Below are positions 1 through 5,116 of a DNA stretch of 5,116 bases, piece after piece. Both the position numbers and the translations under genes were made by a program. Within the stretch, counting starts at the first letter, position 1; each line of letters opens with the position of its first letter. This DNA is from Rubrivirga sp. (GTDB lineage: Bacteria; Bacteroidota; Rhodothermia; Rhodothermales; Rubricoccaceae): assembly GCA_012269805.1 (NCBI GenBank), contig JAAXJP010000261.1, forward strand, positions 1 to 5,116. Reading direction: 5' to 3'. The notes beneath the pieces were generated by a model. That model searched no databases. It saw nothing but the letters and a program-made list of their open reading frames with translations, and was not told the DNA's origin.

Positions 1-2
1 GG

Positions 3-1061
3 GCCGAGAAGGGGGCGTACACGGGCGCGACCGACCGCCGGACGGGCTACTTCGAGGAGGCCGACGGCGGGACGCTCTTCCTCGACGAGATCGGGGAGAT
101 GCCGCTCCAGGCTCAGGTCCGCCTCCTGCGCGTGCTCGAGACCGGCCAGTTCAGCCGCGTCGGCGGGACGGCCACGCTGACCTCCGACGCCCGCGTGATC
201 GCGGCGACGAACAAGGACCTCGGCGAGGAGGTCGCGGCGGGCCGGTTCCGGGAGGACCTCTACTACCGCCTGAGCACGGTCGTGCTGAAGGTCCCGTCGC
301 TCCGCCAGCGGCGCGAGGACATCGTCCCCCTCTTCGAGGCGTTCCTGGCCCGGTTCGCGCGGCAGTACGAAGCCCCGTTCCTCCGGCTGGCAGCCGACGC
401 CGCAGACCTCCTCCGTCGCTACAACTGGCCCGGCAACGTCCGCGAGCTCCGCAACGTGGCCGAGCAGGCGACCGTGATGGTCCGCCAGAACCCGCTGACG
501 GTCGAGGCCGTCCGGCCGCTCCTCCGCGGCGTGTCGGCGAGCGCGGGCCTCACGTTGGCCGCGCGACCCGGCGCCGGCGACTCGGTCAGCGAGCGCGACG
601 TGCTGTACCGCGTGCTCCTCGAGATCCGAGCCGAGCTCCGGGCCGTCCGCGCCGAGGTCGGCCAGCTGCGGGGCGGCGACGGCCGGGCCGCGACGACCGA
701 GGCGCTCGTCCACGTGCCCCGCCCGGAGGTCGGCGCGGCCGACTTCGAGGTCGCCGACCTCTCGCCGTTCGCCGACCTCGGCGAGGTCGAGCAGGAGGTG
801 GCCTACGAGCCGCCGGCCGCGGCGTCCTACGACGCGGCCGACACGACCTTCGAGGTCGAGGACGCCCCCGCCGCGCGCCGCGCGCTGCCCGAGTCACTGG
901 AGGACGCGCTCGCCGACGGCCTCCCGCTGCCCACGATGGAGGAGGCCGAGGCCGCCCTCATCGCTGAGGCCCTCCGTCGCTTCGACGGCAACCGCCGCCA
1001 GTCCGCCGAGGCGCTCGGGATCTCGGAGCGGACGCTCTACCGGAAGCTGAAGGATGAGTAG
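3..1061 (+). CDS. Sigma-54-dependent transcriptional activator (AAA+ plus Fis-type HTH), 5' end cut by window
   Basis: This is an enhancer-binding protein that uses ATP hydrolysis to open promoters held closed by sigma-54 RNA polymerase. The reading frame is open from base 3, so the start and Walker A lie outside; 352 residues are visible. In visible numbering, the sigma-54-contacting loop reads GAYTGA (4-9), the Walker B region [12 protein letters not shown] is at 22-33, sensor I ATNKDL at 68-73, the arginine-finger region FREDLYYRL at 82-90, and sensor [11 protein letters not shown] at 141-149. A linker of about 120 residues follows. It has a predicted coiled coil near 195-223 ([19 protein letters not shown]) and then an acidic, Ala/Pro-rich stretch. 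A Fis-type helix-turn-helix closes the protein (about 310-352, ending [15 protein letters not shown]). In Bacteroidota a receiver-less activator of this kind often precedes lptE; that is remembered synteny. The missing N-terminus means a sensory domain cannot be excluded. Its stop overlaps the lptE start by 8 nt. Confidence 0.95.
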   Translation, partial: AEKGAYTGATDRRTGYFEEADGGTLFLDEIGEMPLQAQVRLLRVLETGQFSRVGGTATLTSDARVIAATNKDLGEEVAAGRFREDLYYRLSTVVLKVPSLRQRREDIVPLFEAFLARFARQYEAPFLRLAADAADLLRRYNWPGNVRELRNVAEQATVMVRQNPLTVEAVRPLLRGVSASAGLTLAARPGAGDSVSERDVLYRVLLEIRAELRAVRAEVGQLRGGDGRAATTEALVHVPRPEVGAADFEVADLSPFADLGEVEQEVAYEPPAAASYDAADTTFEVEDAPAARRALPESLEDALADGLPLPTMEEAEAALIAEALRRFDGNRRQSAEALGISERTLYRKLKDE

Positions 1062-1599
1062 GGGAGAGGCAGGGGGGAAGAGGCAAGGGGCACGGGCCGT
1101 GTTGACGCCCCTTGCCACGTGCCTCTTGGCCCTCGCCCTCGCGGGCTGTGGCGTCTACTCGTTCTCCGGCGCGACGATTCCGGCGCAGCTCGAGACTGTC
1201 GCCGTGCCGCTCGCCGAGGACCGGTCGCAAGGCGGGCCGCCGGGGCTCGACCGGCTCCTCACCGACGCGCTCGTCGACCGGTTCGTCGACCGCTCGCGGC
1301 TCTCGCTCGAGACCGACGAGGCCGAGGCCGACGCCGTCGTCCGCGCGACGATCGAGCGGTACGCCATCGCGCCCGTCGCCGTGACCGACCAGAACGTGGC
1401 CGCGCTCAACCGCGTGAGCCTCGGCGTGCGCGTGGTCGTGGCCGACCAGGTCGAAAACGAGGAGCTCCTCTCGCGGACGTTCACGGCCACGGCCGACTTC
1501 GCGCCGGCCGAGGGGCTGCAGGGCGAGGCCGACGCGGCGGCGACGGCGCTCGACCAGATCGCCCGCGACGCGTTCACGGCCGCGACCTCAGACTGGTGA
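1054..1599 (+). CDS. lptE: LptE-like LPS-assembly lipoprotein (Bacteroidota type)
   Basis: This is probably the outer-membrane lipoprotein that plugs the LptD barrel and helps insert LPS into the outer leaflet. The 181-residue product starts with a lipoprotein signal peptide. A basic n-region (K9, R10, R14) and a hydrophobic stretch (about 16-31) lead to the lipobox LAGC, with Cys32 as the lipidated residue. The mature start [12 protein letters not shown], the central [32 protein letters not shown] and the terminal DW closely resemble Bacteroidota LptE as I remember it. Length is normal for the family. The ATG at 1054 was chosen because it overlaps the upstream stop (ATGAGTAG) and supplies the basic n-region. 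A GTG at 1099 is an alternative start and would give a short, uncharged n-region. The first 25 codons lie in a repeat-rich, hairpin-forming segment (1065-1127), so the start is less certain than the gene. Expression is probably coupled to the upstream activator gene. Confidence 0.92.
   Translation: MSRGEAGGKRQGARAVLTPLATCLLALALAGCGVYSFSGATIPAQLETVAVPLAEDRSQGGPPGLDRLLTDALVDRFVDRSRLSLETDEAEADAVVRATIERYAIAPVAVTDQNVAALNRVSLGVRVVVADQVENEELLSRTFTATADFAPAEGLQGEADAAATALDQIARDAFTAATSDW
1065..1090 (+). repeat. Imperfect purine-rich tandem repeat
   Basis: AGAGGCAGGGG (1065-1075) is followed 14 bp later by AGAGGCAAGGGG (1079-1090). Both are almost pure purine on the + strand. They lie directly after the activator stop codon and inside the first codons of lptE as called. 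They look more like intergenic repeat material than protein code. This favours either a downstream lptE start or a repeat that has spread into the gene start. Confidence 0.6.
1078..1127 (+). repeat. Strong inverted repeat at the lptE start
   Basis: GGCAAGGGGC (1082-1091) is the exact reverse complement of GCCCCTTGCC (1107-1116), giving a 10-bp stem with a 15-nt loop. The outer flanks AAGAGGCA (1078-1085) and TGCCTCTT (1120-1127) are also exact reverse complements. They can form a second, competing 8-bp stem that stacks on AGGGGC/GCCCCT with a 7-nt bulge. A CACGTG palindrome sits at 1116-1121. In RNA the hairpin would cover the alternative GTG start at 1099 and could affect lptE translation. 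There is no T-run, so it is not a typical intrinsic terminator. Confidence 0.75.
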
Positions 1600-3047
1600 C
1601 GGCCGCGCTCGACCTGCTGGCGGCGCTCGTTGGCGCGATCTACGGTGGGGCCGGCCTCGCGCTGGCCGCCCTCGGCCTCCACGCGCTCCTCCTCGCCGCC
1701 CTCCGCACCGCGCTCCCGAGGCGGGCGCTCCCGGCCGACGACACGGCCCCGTGGCCCGACGTCGTCGTCCAACTCCCGGTCTACGACGAGCCGCCCCACC
1801 TCGTCGCCCGCGCGCTCGACGCCGCGCTCGCCGCCGACTATCCCGGCCGGGTCGAGATCCAGCTGCTCGACGACTCGCCCCCCGCGGTCCGCCGCGCGAA
1901 CGCCGCCCTCTGCGCCGAGCGCCGCCCGGGCGTCCGCCACCTGCCGCGCGCGGCCCGCGACGGGTACAAGGCAGGCGCGCTCGCCCACGGCCTCGCCCGC
2001 TCCGATGCCCCGGTCGTGGCCGTGTTCGACGTCGACTTCCGGCCGCCGCCCGACGCGCTCCGCCGCCTCGTCGCCGCGCTCCGCGCGGATCCTGGCCTCG
2101 CCTTCGTCCAGGGGCGGTGGGCCCACCCCGGCGCCGACCGGACGCCCCTCGGGCGGGCGCAGGCGGCGGTCCTCGACCTCCACTTCGCCGTTGAGCAGAC
2201 GGCGCGCGACCGGGCCGTGCTCGCGCTCCCGTTCAACGGGTCCGGCGGCGTCTGGCGCCGCGCGGCCATCGACGCCGCGGGGGGCTGGCGGGCCGACACG
2301 CTCGCTGAGGACGCCGACCTCGCCCTCCGCGCGCAGGCCGCCGGCTGGCGCGCCCGGCTCGCCGAGAACGTCGCCGTCCCCGCCGACCTTCCCGCCACGG
2401 TCGGCGCGTGGCGACGTCAGCAGGCGCGGTGGGCCAAGGGCCTCGCCGAGGTCGCCCGCCTCCGCCTCGGCGCGCTCTGGGGCTCCGGCCTCCCCATCGG
2501 CAGCAAGCTCGCGTTTACCGGGCACCTCGCGCTGTCGCTCAGCCTGCCGTCGCTCCTCGTCGTGATCCTCCTCCACCCCGTGATGGCCGCGCTGGGGACG
2601 ATGGGCGCCGGCGCGGCGGTCGCGGCCGTGCTCGGCCCGATGGCGCTGACGGGTGTCGTGGTCGCGCATGTCGTGGCGCTGCGCGCGGTCCACCCTGACT
2701 CGTGGCGGGGGCGGCTGGCGCGTGTGCCGGCGGCGCTCGCGGCGCCGGTCGTGCTCGTGGTCCCGGCCGCCCGGGCCGTCGCCGAGGCCGTCGTCGGGCG
2801 CCGGACGCCGTTCGCGCGGACGCCGAAGGGCGGCCGGGGGGAGGGCGAGGCTGGGCTCGCGGAGATCGCGCTCGCGGCCTACTCCGTCGCGGGTCTCGTC
2901 GGCCTCGCGGCGCTCGGCGCGTGGGGCGGCGCCGCGTTCCAGGCGCTCCTGGCGGTCGGGACCGTCGGCGCGGCGTGGTCCGTCCGGCGGGCGGCCGAGG
3001 CGGGCGCCCCCGTCGCGGAGATGCCTGCCGTCCGGGCCGCGGCCTAG
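1596..3047 (+). CDS. Membrane glycosyltransferase family 2, cellulose-synthase-like
   Basis: This is a processive-type GT2 enzyme expected to polymerise or transfer a sugar from a nucleotide-sugar at the inner membrane; the substrate is unknown. The product is 483 residues. One N-terminal membrane segment (about 5-36) precedes a cytoplasmic GT-A domain with the expected signatures: VVVQLPVYDEP (56-66), LLDD (90-93), DGYKAGA (122-128), FDVD with the metal-binding D145 and D147, PFNGSGGVWRR (212-222), LAEDADL (236-242) and QQARW (275-279, the QxxRW motif). About five further membrane segments follow (roughly 305-330, 336-364, 378-400, 422-442, 444-461), with an RTPFARTPKGG loop at 403-413 typical of these enzymes. 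The GTG at 1596 overlaps the lptE TGA by 4 nt. No ribosome-binding site is visible, so translation is probably coupled. The open frame extends further upstream, but that part is an Arg-rich shadow of lptE. Family is certain; a glucomannan-, cellulose- or glycolipid-type product cannot be told apart. Confidence 0.93.
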   Translation: MTAALDLLAALVGAIYGGAGLALAALGLHALLLAALRTALPRRALPADDTAPWPDVVVQLPVYDEPPHLVARALDAALAADYPGRVEIQLLDDSPPAVRRANAALCAERRPGVRHLPRAARDGYKAGALAHGLARSDAPVVAVFDVDFRPPPDALRRLVAALRADPGLAFVQGRWAHPGADRTPLGRAQAAVLDLHFAVEQTARDRAVLALPFNGSGGVWRRAAIDAAGGWRADTLAEDADLALRAQAAGWRARLAENVAVPADLPATVGAWRRQQARWAKGLAEVARLRLGALWGSGLPIGSKLAFTGHLALSLSLPSLLVVILLHPVMAALGTMGAGAAVAAVLGPMALTGVVVAHVVALRAVHPDSWRGRLARVPAALAAPVVLVVPAARAVAEAVVGRRTPFARTPKGGRGEGEAGLAEIALAAYSVAGLVGLAALGAWGGAAFQALLAVGTVGAAWSVRRAAEAGAPVAEMPAVRAAA

Positions 3048-3085
3048 GGCTCGGGATCACCCCGACTTCGCACCGGCGGGCGAAC

Positions 3086-3101
3086 CGGGCCGGCTGGCCC
3101 G
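3086..3101 (+). terminator. Short GC hairpin after the glycosyltransferase gene, weak terminator candidate
   Basis: CGGGCC (3086-3091) pairs with GGCCCG (3096-3101) around a GGCT loop, 39 nt after the glycosyltransferase stop. No T-run follows, so Rho-independent termination is doubtful. In DNA this rich in G and C, short hairpins also arise by chance. Confidence 0.25.
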
Positions 3102-3111
3102 CGTGGACGAC

Positions 3112-3128
3112 GTAACAGGTTTGTAACA
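3112..3128 (+). repeat. Direct repeat of GTAACA, 11-bp spacing
   Basis: GTAACA occurs at 3112-3117 and again at 3123-3128. The spacing is 11 bp, about one helical turn, so both copies face the same side of the DNA. They stand in a very GC-rich setting and flank the possible -7 element. The layout would suit a regulator that binds direct repeats, but no such regulator is encoded in this window. Confidence 0.45.
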
Positions 3129-3130
3129 CC

Positions 3131-4123
3131 GTGCCCGCCCTCGCGACTCCTGCCCCGGCCGCCCTCGAGGTCCTCGACGCCCGACGCGTGCGCGTCGCGG
3201 GGCTGTCGGGCGTGCGGTACCGGCTCCGTCGGATCCACCCGTACACCGGCCACGACGACCTCGACCGGGCGTTCGCCACCTTCGAGTCGATCGTCGTCCC
3301 TCCGGTCGACGGCCGGAGCGGGGCGCCGGCGGTGACGCTCCTCAACGGCATCACGAAGGGGATGGACCGGAGCGTGCCGGCCGCGACGGCGCTCGCCCGT
3401 GCCGGGTTCGGCGCCGTCCTGGTGGACACCCCGCTCGGCGGCGTCCGCCGGCCGACGTCGGGCCACCCGGGCGCCGACCTGGCCGCGCTCGTCCGCCGCG
3501 GCGTGGCGTTCGACGTCCCCTTCGCCCAGACGATGTTCGACGGCGTCGCCGCCGACCTCCCGGCCGTGTTCGCGTTCGCCGAGGCCGAGCACGGGATCGG
3601 GGCCGAGCGGCGCGCGCTCTTTGGCGTCAGCTTCGGGTGCCTCCTGTCGAGCCTCGCCTTCGCACGCGACGGCGTCGGCGACCGGCTGTTCGGGGCCATT
3701 GGGCACCCCGACCTCGGGGCGATGGCGCGCGGGCTCGTGGACGGGTTCGCGCGGTTCTCGGGCCTCCCGCCCGCGCTGGTCGCGACGGGCCTCCGCCTCG
3801 GCGGCGTCGCGGACGCGGCCGCCCGGCGCTACGGCGGCGAGCCGGCCGTCGGGATGCTCCAGTTCGCGCGGCTGCTCCACACCGTCGGGCGGAGCGGGAA
3901 GGCGCTCGACGGGCTCGACCCGGTCCGGTTCGCGCCGACAGTCTCCGCCGACCGGCCCGTGCACCTCCTCGCGGGCGCCGAGGACCCGGTGGCGCCGCCC
4001 GCCGACGTTTGCCGGACGGCTGAGGCGTTCGCGGCGTCGAGTGTCGAGGTCCTGCCCGGCCTCGGCCACGGGTGGTACCCCGGCGCCGCCCCGCCCGGCG
4101 CCGTCTCGTTCGAACGGGCCTGA
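3131..4123 (+). CDS. Alpha/beta-hydrolase fold protein, possibly C-terminally shortened
   Basis: This is a 330-residue serine hydrolase of unknown substrate, probably cytoplasmic since no signal peptide is seen. The nucleophile elbow is GVSFG (165-169, Ser167). The acid is Asp285 in LLAGAEDPVAPP, and the base is His313 in LPGLGHGWYPG. The strand-turn VTLLNGITKGMD (68-79) probably forms the oxyanion region, and residues about 190-265 form a helical cap. The start is GTG at 3131, the first start after the intergenic gap. There is no Shine-Dalgarno sequence in front of it, but an AT-richer stretch is. The frame stops at TGA (4121-4123) and then continues with 13 sensible codons (GEWLVRPLADWQD) to a TAG at 4163-4165. 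The last helix of the fold may therefore be truncated. The triad is complete, so activity may be kept. I recognise the superfamily but not a specific family; esterase, acyl hydrolase or dienelactone-hydrolase-like roles are all possible. Confidence 0.88.
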   Translation: MPALATPAPAALEVLDARRVRVAGLSGVRYRLRRIHPYTGHDDLDRAFATFESIVVPPVDGRSGAPAVTLLNGITKGMDRSVPAATALARAGFGAVLVDTPLGGVRRPTSGHPGADLAALVRRGVAFDVPFAQTMFDGVAADLPAVFAFAEAEHGIGAERRALFGVSFGCLLSSLAFARDGVGDRLFGAIGHPDLGAMARGLVDGFARFSGLPPALVATGLRLGGVADAAARRYGGEPAVGMLQFARLLHTVGRSGKALDGLDPVRFAPTVSADRPVHLLAGAEDPVAPPADVCRTAEAFAASSVEVLPGLGHGWYPGAAPPGAVSFERA

Positions 4124-4150
4124 GGCGAGTGGCTCGTCCGCCCCCTCGCC
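4124..4150 (+). repeat. Inverted repeat just after the hydrolase TGA
   Basis: GGCGAG (4124-4129) and CTCGCC (4145-4150) are exact reverse complements with a 15-nt loop. The repeat starts at the base after the TGA. It could form a hairpin in the hydrolase message, but the loop is long and no T-run follows. Confidence 0.3.
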
Positions 4151-4165
4151 GACTGGCAGGACTAG
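4124..4165 (+). other. In-frame coding-like extension after the hydrolase stop
   Basis: Read in the hydrolase frame after TGA 4121-4123, these bases encode GEWLVRPLADWQD and then TAG. The composition (two Trp plus Leu, Val and Asp) suits the amphipathic final helix expected after the catalytic His, not random GC-rich code. A single change of TGA to TGG (Trp) would join it to the hydrolase, giving 344 residues. The segment is also the spacer between the two convergent genes, so its coding past is an inference. Confidence 0.5.
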
Positions 4166-5085
4166 CGGACGGACTCGGTCCGCGACCCCGCCCGCCGGCC
4201 GACGACGAACGGCTCGGGGTCGGTGGCCCCGCCGCGGCCGTAGACCCCAAAGTGGAGGTGCGGCGGCGTGTTCACCGCGTTGCCCGTGTTCCCGACCTCG
4301 CCGAGCGTGTCGCCCACGGACACGCGGTCGCCGTCCTCGACGAGCTGGCGGTCGAGGTGGGCGTAGTACAGCGAGACTGGCTGGTCGTCGGCGCGGACCC
4401 AGACGACGCGCCCACCGATGGGCGTCTCCCGGACGCGCTCGACACGCCCCGCGGCACCGGCGACGACCGGCGTCCCGCGGTCGGCGAAGACGTCGATCCC
4501 CTCGTGGCGCCGCGCGCCGCCGTCGCGGGGGGCGCCCCACCGGCTCCGGATCGCGCCCTCGTCGACGCCCGCGACCGGGAACGCGAGCGACGGGTCCGTG
4601 CGGATCGCCACGCCGACGGTTCCCTCTGCGAGCAGCTCCGGCCGGACGACCAGGACGACGGCCTCGTCCGCCTCGACGACACGGTCGATGCGGAGTGTGT
4701 CGAGCGCGACCTCCCACCCGTCGATCCGCGTCCGCGCGGAGTCGGCCCTGAACAGGTCGACGAACACGCGCGCTGAGTCCGCGAGGTCCGGGGCGACCTC
4801 GGCGACGAGCCGCTCGCCGCGTCGGAGGTCGATCCGCCACCCGGTGGCCGACGGCACCGCCGCCTCGACGTCGAAGTCGGACGAGGCGGGGAGGTCGAGC
4901 GCCGTCGGCTCCTGGAGCGCAGCCGCGCCCGCCTCGGTGAACGCGCGGCCGAGGCGGGTCGAGTCGAGGCCGGCCTCGGCGAGCGCGTCGGCGTAGCGCT
5001 CCGACGGGGCACGCGGCGGGGCGAGCGGGGAGAGGTCGGGGCCGCACCCGGCGAGGAGCGCGGCGGCGAGGACCAGGCGGCGCAT
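4162..5085 (-). CDS. M23 (LytM-type) peptidoglycan endopeptidase lipoprotein
   Basis: This is a 307-residue zinc metallopeptidase expected to cut peptide cross-links of peptidoglycan from the periplasmic face of a membrane. The signal peptide is short (MRRLVLAAALLAGC), with the lipobox at 11-14 and Cys14 lipidated. Residues about 25-60 look helical (SERYADALAEAGLDSTRLGRAF). A probable beta-rich region follows at about 65-165, and the M23 domain at about 175-293. The active-site set is complete: H194 and D198 (HEGID) with H278 as zinc ligands, H243 (YYAHL) and H276 (HLHFG) as catalytic histidines. The whole layout, including ARRHEGIDVFA and the GNTGNA-x-x-TPPHLHFG stretch, matches a Bacteroidota M23 lipoprotein family I know from memory. 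Some members carry an SH3-like domain after the peptidase, which this one lacks. It is convergent with the hydrolase, 38 nt between stops. The ATG is followed at once by a classic Arg-Arg n-region, which supports the start. Confidence 0.94.
   Translation of the reverse strand: MRRLVLAAALLAGCGPDLSPLAPPRAPSERYADALAEAGLDSTRLGRAFTEAGAAALQEPTALDLPASSDFDVEAAVPSATGWRIDLRRGERLVAEVAPDLADSARVFVDLFRADSARTRIDGWEVALDTLRIDRVVEADEAVVLVVRPELLAEGTVGVAIRTDPSLAFPVAGVDEGAIRSRWGAPRDGGARRHEGIDVFADRGTPVVAGAAGRVERVRETPIGGRVVWVRADDQPVSLYYAHLDRQLVEDGDRVSVGDTLGEVGNTGNAVNTPPHLHFGVYGRGGATDPEPFVVGRRAGSRTESVR
4165..4183 (+). terminator. Hairpin at the convergent gene junction, possible terminator
   Basis: GCGGAC (4165-4170) pairs with GTCCGC (4178-4183) around a 7-nt loop. 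It lies at the meeting point of the two convergent genes and within the last codons of the M23 gene. Its position suits a terminator for the hydrolase message. There is no T-run on either strand, so the call is weak. Confidence 0.25.
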
Positions 5086-5116
5086 CGGGGTCCGACCGGC
5101 GCTCTGGGCTCCCGTT
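5086..5116 (-). other. Leader of the M23 lipoprotein gene, cut by window
   Basis: Only 31 bases upstream of the M23 ATG are present. On the minus strand the bases next to the ATG read GGTCGGACCCCG. This contains no good Shine-Dalgarno match, as is common in Bacteroidota-like genomes. No promoter element can be judged in so short a stretch. Confidence 0.3.

Larger units (their letters stand above)
3048..3130 (+). promoter_or_regulatory. Intergenic region before the hydrolase, probable promoter region
   Basis: This is the only non-coding gap of any size inside the + strand block. Its last 20 bp (3111-3130) are clearly richer in A/T than the surroundings. CAGGTTTG at 3116-3123 differs by one base from the Bacteroidota -7 element TAnnTTTG. 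No convincing TTG -33 element was found at the expected distance. If this is the promoter, the transcript would be nearly leaderless at the GTG. The promoter call is inference. Confidence 0.35.

Noticed and set aside
1088..1106. Possible sigma-54 promoter (GGCACG followed by TTGA) ahead of lptE, suggested by the adjacent sigma-54 activator
   Set aside because: The TTG lies about three bases too far from GGCACG and lacks the C of the -12 GC. The match is better explained by the inverted repeat.
1119..1595. Upstream extension of the glycosyltransferase frame through lptE
   Set aside because: The extension is Arg/Gly-rich and runs through confidently coding lptE in another frame. The GTG at 1596 overlapping the lptE stop is the natural start, followed at once by a membrane segment.
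1155..2693. Long minus-strand open frame (512 codons) antisense to lptE and the glycosyltransferase
   Set aside because: It is rich in Arg, Glu and Gly and low-complexity, and lies opposite two confidently recognised genes. It is a composition artefact.
4121..4123. TGA as a selenocysteine codon in the hydrolase
   Set aside because: The position is in the C-terminal helix, far from the active site. No convincing selenocysteine insertion hairpin was found, and the family does not use selenocysteine. A nonsense change is simpler.
3044..5047. Very long minus-strand open frame (667 codons) antisense to the hydrolase and overlapping the M23 gene
   Set aside because: The translation is dominated by Arg, Pro, Gly and Ala, with no domain motif. 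The hydrolase and the M23 peptidase have clear catalytic motifs in their own frames, so this is a GC-rich shadow frame.
1..5116. Mobile element, phage, CRISPR or defence system
   Set aside because: No transposase, integrase, Cas, restriction or toxin-antitoxin motif was found, and there are no regular repeat-spacer units. All five genes have similar base composition and ordinary envelope or metabolic functions.

Overview
The window is very GC-rich (roughly 70% or more by eye) and gene-dense. It looks like chromosomal DNA from a high-GC member of the Bacteroidota/Rhodothermota group, such as a Rubrivirga- or Rubricoccus-like marine bacterium. Three things point there: a receiver-less sigma-54 activator lying directly upstream of a Bacteroidota-type LptE lipoprotein, an M23 lipoprotein of a family familiar from that phylum, and starts with little or no Shine-Dalgarno sequence. 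The assignment comes from remembered gene order and sequence resemblance, not from a search.

Left block, + strand (1-3047): three genes run as a tight chain of overlapping stops and starts. First is the C-terminal part of a sigma-54 enhancer-binding protein, cut by the window edge inside its sigma-54-contacting loop. It overlaps lptE by 8 nt, and lptE overlaps a membrane-bound family-2 glycosyltransferase by 4 nt. The set looks like one transcription unit with an envelope theme: LPS export to the outer membrane plus a probable polysaccharide or glycolipid synthase. A strong inverted repeat with purine-rich repeats lies across the start of lptE and its signal peptide.

Middle (3048-4165, + strand): an 83-bp intergenic gap ends in a small AT-richer island carrying GTAACA twice, 11 bp apart. 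It is followed by an alpha/beta hydrolase with a complete Ser-Asp-His triad. Its reading frame stops at TGA (4121-4123) but then runs on for 13 plausible codons to a TAG. This suggests a recent nonsense change in the last helix.

Right block, - strand (5085-4162): a lipoprotein with a complete M23 (LytM-type) zinc endopeptidase domain, convergent with the hydrolase. The run-on stop of the hydrolase and the stop of the peptidase would share the palindrome CTAG.

I found no tRNA, rRNA, CRISPR array, insertion sequence or phage gene, and no clear new multi-gene system. The observations most worth checking are the interrupted hydrolase C-terminus, the repeat element inside the lptE signal-peptide region, and the glycosyltransferase coupled to lptE.
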